From contig JAFUEE010000110.1 in NCBI GenBank assembly GCA_017464085.1, positions 1-47,839 on the forward strand: DNA of 47,839 bases, in the 5' to 3' direction. The DNA comes from Pseudomonadota bacterium. GTDB lineage: Bacteria; Myxococcota_A; Bradymonadia; UBA4248. The position numbers were made by a program, and so were the translations under genes. This document shows, in pieces, positions 8,982 through 15,762 of this stretch. A model generated the notes under the pieces. The model worked only from the letters and a program-made list of their open reading frames with translations, did not search any database and had not been told where the DNA came from. The first letter of the stretch is position 1. Each line of letters starts with the position of its first letter.

Positions 8982-9443
8982 ATGGCATCTTTAGATAAGC
9001 ACTATATGTCGCTTGCGCTGAGGCTTGCCAGAGAAGCTTTCCTGAGGCAGGAAGTTCCTGTAGGAGCTGTGCTTGTTGTAGAAGGCAAGCTCTGCGGATG
9101 GGGTAATAATCGCCGCATGGACGGCAATCAGATTACTGGTCACGCAGAGATTAATGCATTAAATACGGCATCAGAGAATCTTGGGAACTGGCGGTTGATG
9201 CGCAGCACATTATATGTGACGCTTGAGCCATGTATTATGTGTACTGGAGCTTTGCTTCAGGCTCGTGTTGATCGTGTCGTGTTTGGATGCCGTGATCCAA
9301 AAGCTGGTGCTATGCGCTCGCTGTTCGCGCTTGCGAATGATCCGAGATTGAATCACCAGATTAAAGTCGACGAAGGTGTGATGGCGGATGAGTCTGCCAG
9401 GTTGCTTCGCGATTTCTTTGAAAATTTACGGACTAAGAAATAG
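8982..9443 (+). CDS. tadA: tRNA-specific adenosine deaminase TadA
   Basis: TadA converts A34 of tRNA-Arg(ACG) to inosine so that one tRNA reads CGU, CGC and CGA. The 153-residue product shows the deaminase signature: HAE (zinc His and catalytic Glu) and PCIMC, which holds the PCxxC zinc cysteines. I chose the ATG at 8982, with GAAAGG upstream. The longer open frame would start inside the third tRNA-Arg. Length is normal for the family. The gene lies between three copies of its substrate tRNA and two tRNA-Ser genes followed by ffs. A tadA-ffs neighbourhood is known from Bacillus subtilis. tadA expression here is probably tied to the tRNA transcript. Confidence 0.95.
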   Translation: MASLDKHYMSLALRLAREAFLRQEVPVGAVLVVEGKLCGWGNNRRMDGNQITGHAEINALNTASENLGNWRLMRSTLYVTLEPCIMCTGALLQARVDRVVFGCRDPKAGAMRSLFALANDPRLNHQIKVDEGVMADESARLLRDFFENLRTKK

Positions 9444-9449
9444 TGTTTC

Positions 9450-9536
9450 GGAGGAATGGCCGAGTGGTCGAAGGCGCTTGACTCGAAATCAAGTATACGG
9501 TTTACCGTATCAAGGGTTCGAATCCCTTTTCCTCCT
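9450..9536 (+). tRNA. tRNA-Ser(CGA)
   Basis: The acceptor is GGAGGAA/TTCCTCC. The anticodon loop CTCGAAA gives CGA, and a long variable arm is present. The base at the discriminator position 73 is T rather than the G seen in the two neighbouring tRNA-Ser genes. It starts 6 nt after the tadA stop. Confidence 0.93.
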
Positions 9537-9548
9537 TCGCTGTTTTCT

Positions 9549-9636
9549 GGAGAGGTGGCCGAGTGGTCGAAGGCGCGCGATTGGAAATCGCGTATATCTC
9601 AAAAGGGTATCGTGGGTTCGAATCCCACCCTCTCCG
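9549..9636 (+). tRNA. tRNA-Ser(GGA)
   Basis: The acceptor is GGAGAGG/CCTCTCC with G73. The anticodon loop TTGGAAA gives GGA. It has a long variable arm, and the T-stem is GTGGG/CCCAC. Confidence 0.95.
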
Positions 9637-9640
9637 TTTA

Positions 9641-9746
9641 AGAAGGCAGTGTTCAGGTGATGCGACGTGATGAGATAAATCCGCCAGGGTCGGAAGGCAG
9701 CAACGGTACGTTTCAAAGCGGGTGCGTCATCTGAACACTGCCTTCT
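9641..9746 (+). ncRNA. ffs: 4.5S-type signal recognition particle RNA
   Basis: About 106 nt fold into one long hairpin: AGAAGGCAGTGTTCAG pairs with CTGAACACTGCCTTCT. The apical Ffh-binding region has CAGG...GTCGGAAGG...CAGCAACGG, with the conserved GGAA tetraloop and the internal-loop AGCAA. A T run follows the closing stem and probably terminates the tRNA/tadA/ffs unit. It starts 4 nt after tRNA-Ser(GGA), so it is likely released by processing. Confidence 0.93.
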
Positions 9747-9804
9747 TTTTTGTGCTCGCTGAAACTCGGGGTTGCGCCTTTTTTTCCGGGGGTGCGTCAT
9801 TCTT

Positions 9805-9894
9805 CCCGGGGTTGCGCCCTTCGGGCTGACCCCGGGCTAATTTCAATCGCCCCTACGGGGCGATTAAGATGCAATCAGATCGGGTTTGACACCG
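9805..9894. repeat. Dispersed two-hairpin intergenic element, copy 2
   Basis: Same arrangement as 2680-2770: CCCGGGGT/ACCCCGGG hairpin, an AATCG...CGATT hairpin, then GGGTTTGACACC. A degenerate partial copy of the first arm (TCGGGGTTGCGCC) precedes it near 9767-9780. With the next hairpin it fills the gap 9747-10046, where no gene is seen. Confidence 0.8.
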
Positions 9895-9967
9895 AATTTT
9901 CATATCCACGGTGGTGAAACAAAGCCATAAAGAGATGACCGTGAGTATGCTTTTTTGAGAGGTGGCA

Positions 9968-9996
9968 CAGCCCTAAAGTTTAGACTTTGAGGGCTG
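9968..9996. terminator. Hairpin in the gap before the lipoprotein gene end, possible terminator
   Basis: CAGCCCTAAAGT pairs with ACTTT-(G bulge)-AGGGCTG. A T-rich stretch follows on the plus strand. It lies past the stop of the minus-strand gene at 10047, so its direction of action is unclear. Confidence 0.35.
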
Positions 9997-10046
9997 CGTT
10001 CGTTTTGTCAGCCTGACGAGTGGTTGAGGCCTTGGGGAGCGACAAA

Positions 10047-11138
10047 TTATTTGCACAGGCGTTTGATATCCGCGAGATATCGGGGCTCGATCGCGTGGAA
10101 GATTTCGTTGTTTTCGTCTTCGATGTTCATTTCTTCAAAATCGATAGCGTAGCCATTGAGCCTGAGACTTCGACCAGCATCTTCGGGATTGTCTGGATCG
10201 GCTGCATGTTCTTCCGTTAGGTCGTAGCCAAAATGCTTCGAGTTTTCGGGGGGAAGTGTCTCGCTTGGGGGGGCGTCGAGGCTGATCCCGTCGAGCTCTC
10301 CGGATTTTATACCAGCGGAAGCCCCTTCATACATCGTGTTGATTTCATATCGGAGTAGCGGGGAATCGATGAGGATCTGGTATGCAAGACTTTCGCAGGT
10401 GGCTGGGGCTTTTTCAGGCAAGAGACCGAGTTTTTTGAGCATATTTTGGTCGGTCGCGATATCGCTTTCGACCTCGATGCGCCAGACAGACTGTGCGTCA
10501 TCGAGGTGTTTGCGCTTGAAGGTCATGAAAATCTCGGTGTCTGTCGTCTTGCCATCCTGAGTGAAAGATTCATCGAAGCGCGCGCTCCAAATTTCTACAG
10601 ATTCGAATTCGTAAGTGAAGAGATAATCGACCGTGACGTGAATGCCTGGCGTCTGTGAAAAGTCTTGATGCTTTTCAAATGATTTTTTGAATTTTGCGGT
10701 AAGGTCTTTTTGCTTAAGCGCGCTGCCGCGCAGATAGGCGGTATCGCCGTAGAGCATGCCGAGCTTTTCATAACCTTTGAGATTTCTGAGGTTGTTCCAT
10801 TTTTGGAGCAGATCGGCGATGTCTTTTTTGATTTGCGCTTTGTCTTTTTCGTCAGAACTTTCGGGGAAGTTTCGGATTTCGATCTGGATGTCGCTCCAGT
10901 CTCCGGAAGTTTTTGCAAAGCCTTTATTTTCAGGCTGAGCGGCATCGGCTGCAGGCGCATCGGCATCTATGGGGTTGTCTTGTGCTTGCGCAGGCGCTTC
11001 GGGCTGTGGTTCCTGAACTTGAGCAGGCGCTGGTTCGGAAGATTTTTCAGTTTCTTGAGGCTGTTTGTTGCATGCCTGAAGACTGAGAAGTGCGGAGAGG
11101 GAGAGTGACGCTAATAGGGCAAAATAATGGGGTCTCAT
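10047..11138 (-). CDS. Putative lipoprotein, possibly with an NTF2-like domain
   Basis: The product has 363 residues, lipobox LQAC, then a Glu/Pro/Gln/Ala-rich linker to about residue 75. The central part (about 80-240) alternates helices with beta strands and has a WNNLRNLKGYEKLGMLYGD stretch and a later WRIEVESD end. This recalls NTF2/SnoaL-like folds, but the match is by eye and weak. The C-terminal third is acidic and of unknown type. AAGGAA precedes the ATG. The gene stands alone, downstream of thrS and separated from it by a terminator. Confidence 0.75.
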   Translation of the reverse strand: MRPHYFALLASLSLSALLSLQACNKQPQETEKSSEPAPAQVQEPQPEAPAQAQDNPIDADAPAADAAQPENKGFAKTSGDWSDIQIEIRNFPESSDEKDKAQIKKDIADLLQKWNNLRNLKGYEKLGMLYGDTAYLRGSALKQKDLTAKFKKSFEKHQDFSQTPGIHVTVDYLFTYEFESVEIWSARFDESFTQDGKTTDTEIFMTFKRKHLDDAQSVWRIEVESDIATDQNMLKKLGLLPEKAPATCESLAYQILIDSPLLRYEINTMYEGASAGIKSGELDGISLDAPPSETLPPENSKHFGYDLTEEHAADPDNPEDAGRSLRLNGYAIDFEEMNIEDENNEIFHAIEPRYLADIKRLCK

Positions 11139-11322
11139 GGGGTTCCTTGTGCATTAGGGAATGTCTGACAAAGGGGCTTTAGGACAGTTAAATTACTGTG
11201 AGTGAATTGAATAGACTTGAGTTTTGAATGCTGGGCGAGCAGAGCATGCGGAGGCATGAGCATGTTTGTCAGCAGGCGCCTGATACCTATTGTATCGATA
11301 ATCGCGGCACTAAAGAACAAAA

Positions 11323-11356
11323 AAGCCGGGCGTATTTTGAAAAAAAAGCCCGGCTT
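11323..11356 (-). terminator. Intrinsic terminator of thrS
   Basis: On the minus strand AAGCCGGGC pairs with GCCCGGCTT and a T run follows. It lies about 70 bases past the thrS stop. Confidence 0.8.
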
Positions 11357-11360
11357 AAAG

Positions 11361-11425
11361 CCGCGTATGCCGTCAGGCATAGCGGCGGGGAGGCAGCGCA
11401 GAGCCGCTTGTCGGCTCAAGCGGCC
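11361..11425. repeat. Bulged GTAT/ATA hairpin plus a simple hairpin
   Basis: 11361-11385 is CCGC-(G)-TATGCC, loop GTCA, GGCATA-GCGG, the same geometry as at 2828-2933. A plain GCCGCTTG/CAAGCGGC hairpin follows at about 11403-11424, next to the thrS stop codon. Confidence 0.7.
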
Positions 11426-11428
11426 TGT

Positions 11429-13267
11429 TTAATAATCCTGCTCCTCGGCATCGATATCATCGGGATTGATGAAGGCGTCGAGGTTGAGTTTCTTGATATT
11501 GACATCGAGAACGCGGTTTTTGATGTGCTCGAGGATTTCAGCCTTGAGCTCGTCGGGATTCATCGAGCCGCGTTCGCCATCCTTGTAGGAGCGGAGGTTG
11601 AGCGCGCCTGATTCGACTTCTTTCTGGCCGACGACGAGCATGTAGGGGATTTTCTGGAGCGTGGCCTGGCGGATTTTGTATCCGATTTTTTCGCTGCGGT
11701 CATCGACGAAAGTGCGGATGCCGGCTTTTTCCCATTCTTTTGCGATTTCGTGGCAGTAGGGCGCGAACGCATCGGTGATGGGGAGGAACGCGGCCTGAAC
11801 CGGGGAAAGCCAGGTGGGGAGGGCACCGGCGAGGTGCTCGAGCATGATGCCGATGAAGCGCTCGTAGGAGCCGAAGATGGCGCGGTGAATGACGACCGGG
11901 CGCGCGACGGTGTTTTCGGGCGTGACATATTCGAGCTCGAAGCGCTCGGGGAGCTGGAAGTCGAGCTGAATTGTGGCGCACTGGATCTGGCGGCCCAGCG
12001 AGTCCTGGATGAGGATGTCGATCTTGGGACCGTAGAACGCGCCGTCTTTGGGATTGAGCTTGTATTTGATGCCGTTTTTGGTCAGTGCGTTCGCGAGCGC
12101 GGCTTCAGCCTGATCCCACAGCGAGATCTCGCCCATGTAATCGTCGGGGCGCGTGGAGAGATAGAATTTGTAGGAGAGGTCGAAAAGCTCATAGAAGCTG
12201 CCGATGAGCTTGATGAGACGGCCGATTTCTTCTTCGATCTGATCGGGCGCGACAAAGAGATGGGCATCGTCCTGCATGAACTGACGTACGCGGGTGAGGC
12301 CGGAGAGCGCGCCGGAGAGCTCGTTGCGGTGGAGGACCTGGCGTTCGGCGACGCGATAGGGGAGCTCGCGGTAGCTGTGCTTGTGCTGCTTGTAGAAGAG
12401 CATCGTGTCGGGGCAGTTCATGGGCTTGAGGCACATCGTCTTGCCATCGACTTCGAGCTTGAACATGGCATCGGCATAGTGGTCGAGATGGCCGCTGACC
12501 TTGTAGAGCTCCGAATCGTACATGATCGGGTTGTAGATCTCGACATAGCCCTGTTCGCGCTGGACTTCGGACCAGAGCTTGTGAAGCTCGGAATAGACGG
12601 TGTATCCTTTTGGCTGCCAGAAGATGCATCCGGGTGCGTAGGGATGCATGAAGAAGAGGTCGAGTTCCTTGCCGAGCTTGCGGTGGTCGCGTTTCTTGGC
12701 TTCTTCCTGGATTTCGAGGTAGGCATCGAGCTCGGCTTTTGTGGGCCAGACGGTGCCGTAGATGCGCTGGAGCATCGGCTTGGTGGCATCGCCGCGCCAG
12801 TACGCGCCCGCGACGCTCGTCAGTTTGAAGTGCTTGCACTCGCCGGTGCGGCGGACGTGCGGGCCTGCGCAGAGATCGGTGAACGTGGACTGTTTATAAA
12901 TTGATACTTCTTCGTCCTGGATGCCGTCGATGAGCTCGAGTTTGTAGGGCTGATCCTTGAAGAATTCGCGCGCTTCGGCCTTGGTCATGCCGGAATGCTC
13001 GAAAGGCACGTTCGCCTTGATGATCTCTTTCATCTTGGCGGAGATGGTCTCGAGGTCAGCATCGGTCAGCGGGCGCGGGAGATCGAAGTCGTAATAGAAG
13101 CCGTCGGCGATGGCGGGGCCGATGGCGAACTTGGCATCCGGGAAAATCGCGCGGACTGCTTCAGCCATGATGTGGCTTGCCGAGTGGCGGATGCGTTTGA
13201 GTTTTTCATGTCGAGCGGCTTCGAGCTGCTCGGCATCCATTTCCTGTTGTCCACAATGTTCACACAT
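11429..13267 (-). CDS. thrS: Threonyl-tRNA synthetase lacking the N-terminal TGS domain
   Basis: ThrRS charges tRNA-Thr in the cytoplasm. The 612-residue protein starts with a short CEHCG segment and goes almost directly into the editing domain: HSASH near residue 27 and the C-x-x-x-H pair in LCAGPHV. The class II core follows, with the zinc Cys in MNCPD, motif 2 (VLHRNELSGAL, TRVRQFMQDDAH) and the C-terminal anticodon-binding domain with DDRSEKIGYKIR. E. coli ThrRS has about 642 residues and about 60 of TGS ahead of the editing domain. Here that domain is absent, and no in-frame upstream coding is seen. GAGG precedes the ATG. A compound hairpin in the leader may control it. Confidence 0.97.
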   Translation of the reverse strand: MCEHCGQQEMDAEQLEAARHEKLKRIRHSASHIMAEAVRAIFPDAKFAIGPAIADGFYYDFDLPRPLTDADLETISAKMKEIIKANVPFEHSGMTKAEAREFFKDQPYKLELIDGIQDEEVSIYKQSTFTDLCAGPHVRRTGECKHFKLTSVAGAYWRGDATKPMLQRIYGTVWPTKAELDAYLEIQEEAKKRDHRKLGKELDLFFMHPYAPGCIFWQPKGYTVYSELHKLWSEVQREQGYVEIYNPIMYDSELYKVSGHLDHYADAMFKLEVDGKTMCLKPMNCPDTMLFYKQHKHSYRELPYRVAERQVLHRNELSGALSGLTRVRQFMQDDAHLFVAPDQIEEEIGRLIKLIGSFYELFDLSYKFYLSTRPDDYMGEISLWDQAEAALANALTKNGIKYKLNPKDGAFYGPKIDILIQDSLGRQIQCATIQLDFQLPERFELEYVTPENTVARPVVIHRAIFGSYERFIGIMLEHLAGALPTWLSPVQAAFLPITDAFAPYCHEIAKEWEKAGIRTFVDDRSEKIGYKIRQATLQKIPYMLVVGQKEVESGALNLRSYKDGERGSMNPDELKAEILEHIKNRVLDVNIKKLNLDAFINPDDIDAEEQDY

Positions 13268-13305
13268 AAGAGAACCTCATATCGGGGCAAAAAGCCCACA
13301 AAAAT

Positions 13306-13353
13306 GCCGGAAATCAGGCCTGTGCCATACGAGAGCACAGACAGAGATCCGGC
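13306..13353 (-). terminator. Compound hairpin in the thrS leader (terminator or attenuator)
   Basis: On the minus strand an outer GCCGGA/TCCGGC stem encloses an inner CTGTGC/GCACAG stem. Two T runs follow before the thrS start. It could end the small upstream gene's transcript or attenuate thrS. No T-box consensus was seen. Confidence 0.5.
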
Positions 13354-13376
13354 GTTAAAAAATGTCGAAAGCGATC

Positions 13377-13490
13377 TTATTTCTTGGCGGCTTTGGCGGC
13401 CTTGAGTTTGCGGGCCTCGCGCTCTTTTTTCTTGTTCTGCGATTTGATGCGGATCATTTTCAAGCTTTTACGACGATCACCTCTTCCCAT
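13377..13490 (-). CDS. Small basic protein, 37 residues
   Basis: The sequence begins MGRGDRRKSLK and continues as an Arg/Lys-rich helix ending KAAKAAKK. AGGAG lies seven bases before the ATG. The MGxGDRR start resembles the tiny ribosomal protein bTHX and other short ribosome-associated basic peptides, but the rest does not clearly match. An RNA-binding or ribosomal role is an inference from composition and the thrS neighbourhood. The thrS start is about 110 bases downstream, beyond a compound hairpin. Confidence 0.75.
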   Translation of the reverse strand: MGRGDRRKSLKMIRIKSQNKKKEREARKLKAAKAAKK

Positions 13491-13533
13491 GACTTACTCC
13501 TGAATGGTGGTTGATTTGATGATGAAACAAAGC

Positions 13534-13550
13534 CCGGTCGTAAAGACCGG
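13534..13550. terminator. Short GC hairpin, possible terminator
   Basis: CCGGTC pairs with GACCGG across a 5-nt loop. On the minus strand GCTTTGTTT follows, so it may terminate transcription coming from the AAA/PD-(D/E)XK gene. Between it and the direct repeat at 13664 are octamer repeats of TCTGNNAG type (about 13608-13640) and no gene. Confidence 0.4.
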
Positions 13551-13663
13551 CAGTTTGCGGCTTTTAAGCGTCTGAGACCATTAAGTCAAGCATTTAGTTG
13601 GCTCGTCTGCTAGTCTGTGAGTCTGATAGTCTGTGTGTGGCGCATACGGCCTGCGCACGCGTT

Positions 13664-13868
13664 CCCCTATTTTTATGGGCGAGTCAAGATGGAATTAGGA
13701 ATTAGGAATTAGGAATTAGGAATTGTATAGGCATTGAGGATAATGCTGAAGAATAGAGGGACAGGGAGGCAATAGGCTGTAGGGGGCTTTATATTGGGGC
13801 GCGGCTATCGCGTTGCGATACGCCGCGCAGGGGCACGCGCCTATCGCCTGCGGCAATACGGCGCGTGG
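13664..13868. repeat. Left 205-bp direct repeat flanking the AAA/PD-(D/E)XK gene
   Basis: Order: CCCCTAT...TTTATGGGCGAGTCAAGA, a heptamer array (GGAATTA, five units at 13691-13724), a 50-bp unique core, then two bulged hairpins at 13799-13828 and 13834-13868. The same series in the same orientation lies at 15554-15753. Most of the sequence outside the heptamers is identical. Confidence 0.9.
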
Positions 13869-13929
13869 ACTTTTGGGCGCATGCCAACGGCGCGTGCGGG
13901 CTAATTGTGATACGCTGCGCATGGGTAGT

Positions 13930-15537
13930 TCACGGTGTCACTTCTATCTCTTCAATCATGCATTCGTGAATCTTTTCACCCTTAATATAATTGATGCCGC
14001 ACAACAAAACTGTGCCCCGATAGCCTTCAAAGAAATCACAATACCGGTGTGTCTTGATCTGATCGATCGCGCCTTCGGCAGACTGATCCCACTTGAGTTC
14101 CCAGACAATGGCCGAATCGCCTGGGGTCATGGGCAACATCACGATATCGGCAAACCCTGTGCCTGTGGGCAGTTCCCGAACGAATTTGTAGGTCTTGCGG
14201 CCTGAAGCGCATGCATACATGATGACTAAGGCGAGATCTGATTCTCGGTTGTAGGTCAGCACAGAGGAGATATCATCATGGACTTTCTGGATTTCTGATG
14301 CGACGGTCTTTTCATCTTTGGACAGCAGAGCATTCATGATTTTTGCCGATCGCTTGTAGGCATCCACAAAGCCTTCCATTTGGGCGTCTTCCAATGCCAC
14401 TTCGAACTCAAGGCGAATTTCTTTGTTTGGAATAAAACATTCCGAAGTCGCTTCATCAAATCCGAGATAACCGAGATGAATCAATAACGTGAGGACATCA
14501 TTGCGGTTCTTTAAATCATCCATTTTATTCTTGAAATGGCGCGTCCTGACGGGAACTTTCCCGCCTGCCATCAATGCCGCAACACATTCCTTGAGCCCGT
14601 CAAAATTCAGCGTGATGTGATCGGATATCTGTTCGTAGGCACCTGTCGCCGTCCAATAGCTCTGGAATTTTCGCCTGACCATCGCTTTATAAATGGAGTT
14701 TGGATTATACACATGCGCCATGTCTTCTAAAAGATAACCATCATACCAGGATTTGCATTGTTCAAAATCCATTTGATATTGTTTGCACAGGTTCTGGACC
14801 TCGCTTTCGACAAAGCCGACAAATGGGGTCAATGGACCAGAATCAATCATCGTGTACTCAAAAAATAAATTCATCGCAGACTCTGTGTTGTACTTCACGA
14901 TCGGGAAAATGCCGGTCACATAAGCCAGCGCACAGAATTTATTCGTTGTGCCGCTCTTAAAAATTTGTCTTAAAAAATCCACATAAATGCGCTGGACAGA
15001 ATCGGGGGTATGATGCCGAAACACGCTGTCCCATTCGTCAATAATAATGACAAATTGCTCGCCTGTTTTCTGATGGATTCGTTCTAATGACTCAAACAGA
15101 GTTTTCTTTGGCGTATCTGTGCAGAATGGCCACATTTCCAGCAACTCTCTTTGCAGACTGCGCGTAATGGTAGCCACATATTCCTCACCGGAATCGCCGC
15201 TGTGGTAAAACGTCTGGGCATCGAACTGAAGCACATTGAACTTGTTGAGCCCCTTCTCAAACGAGGCATCTCGCCCGATTTCAAATGGCTCAAACAGCGC
15301 TTTCGAATCACATGTCTTGTCGTAATACGCTGCCACCATGTCGGCGGCAATCGTCTTGCCAAACCGCCGCGCCCGGCTCACGCACACATAGCGCTGAGGA
15401 GAGAATAGCCATTGGTTAAACTGCGCCAGCATGCCCGTCTTGTCGACGTAAAATGCGGCATTCTCCACCATCTGCCTAAAATTTTCATTGCCCGGATTTA
15501 GCCAAGTTCCCATGACGTGTACTCCTTGATATTGCAT
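13930..15537 (-). CDS. AAA-ATPase-like protein with C-terminal PD-(D/E)XK nuclease domain
   Basis: The product has 535 residues. The N-terminal part matches the AAA-ATPase-like family (PF09820-type): FYVDKTGML, Walker A SRARRFGKT near residue 55, and Walker B IIIDEWDS. The C-terminal part matches PDDEXK_9 (PF08011-type): an Asp in GFADIV, the ELK of IVWELKWDQ, and a trailing QIKTHRY. These genes are often multicopy in gut anaerobes and their role is unknown. Here it sits alone between two direct repeats, as if part of a movable or repeatedly recombined cassette. A GGAGT-like site precedes the ATG. Confidence 0.9.
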   Translation of the reverse strand: MQYQGVHVMGTWLNPGNENFRQMVENAAFYVDKTGMLAQFNQWLFSPQRYVCVSRARRFGKTIAADMVAAYYDKTCDSKALFEPFEIGRDASFEKGLNKFNVLQFDAQTFYHSGDSGEEYVATITRSLQRELLEMWPFCTDTPKKTLFESLERIHQKTGEQFVIIIDEWDSVFRHHTPDSVQRIYVDFLRQIFKSGTTNKFCALAYVTGIFPIVKYNTESAMNLFFEYTMIDSGPLTPFVGFVESEVQNLCKQYQMDFEQCKSWYDGYLLEDMAHVYNPNSIYKAMVRRKFQSYWTATGAYEQISDHITLNFDGLKECVAALMAGGKVPVRTRHFKNKMDDLKNRNDVLTLLIHLGYLGFDEATSECFIPNKEIRLEFEVALEDAQMEGFVDAYKRSAKIMNALLSKDEKTVASEIQKVHDDISSVLTYNRESDLALVIMYACASGRKTYKFVRELPTGTGFADIVMLPMTPGDSAIVWELKWDQSAEGAIDQIKTHRYCDFFEGYRGTVLLCGINYIKGEKIHECMIEEIEVTP

Positions 15538-15553
15538 CCCCCGTTTGTAATCT

Positions 15554-15753
15554 CCCCTATCTTTATGGGCGAGTCAAGATGGAATTAGCAATTAGCTATT
15601 AGCAATTAGCAATTGTATAGGCATTGAGGATAATGCCGAAGAATAGAGAGACAGGGAGGCAATAGGCTGTAGGGGGGATATTGGGGCGCGGCTATCGCGT
15701 TGCGATACGCCGCGCCTGGGCACGCGCCTATGTCGTAGGCATACGGCGCGTGG
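15554..15753. repeat. Right 200-bp direct repeat flanking the AAA/PD-(D/E)XK gene
   Basis: Direct copy of 13664-13868. Heptamers here read CAATTAG or CTATTAG. The first bulged hairpin (15686-15715) is identical to the left copy. The second (15721-15752) has the inner arms changed from TATCGCC/GGCAATA to TATGTC/GGCATA. Confidence 0.9.
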
Positions 15754-15762
15754 GGAGCGAAA

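Noticed and set aside
11750..12904. A long plus-strand open frame of 384 codons opposite thrS
   Set aside because: It lies fully antisense to a certain thrS gene. Its composition mirrors thrS codon bias and it has no ribosome binding site or domain.
13268..13376. T-box riboswitch ahead of thrS
   Set aside because: No T-box core consensus or specifier loop was found; only a nested hairpin with T runs.
13691..13724. Possible CRISPR or origin iterons in the heptamer array
   Set aside because: The period of seven is too short for CRISPR, and no dnaA or rep gene is near.
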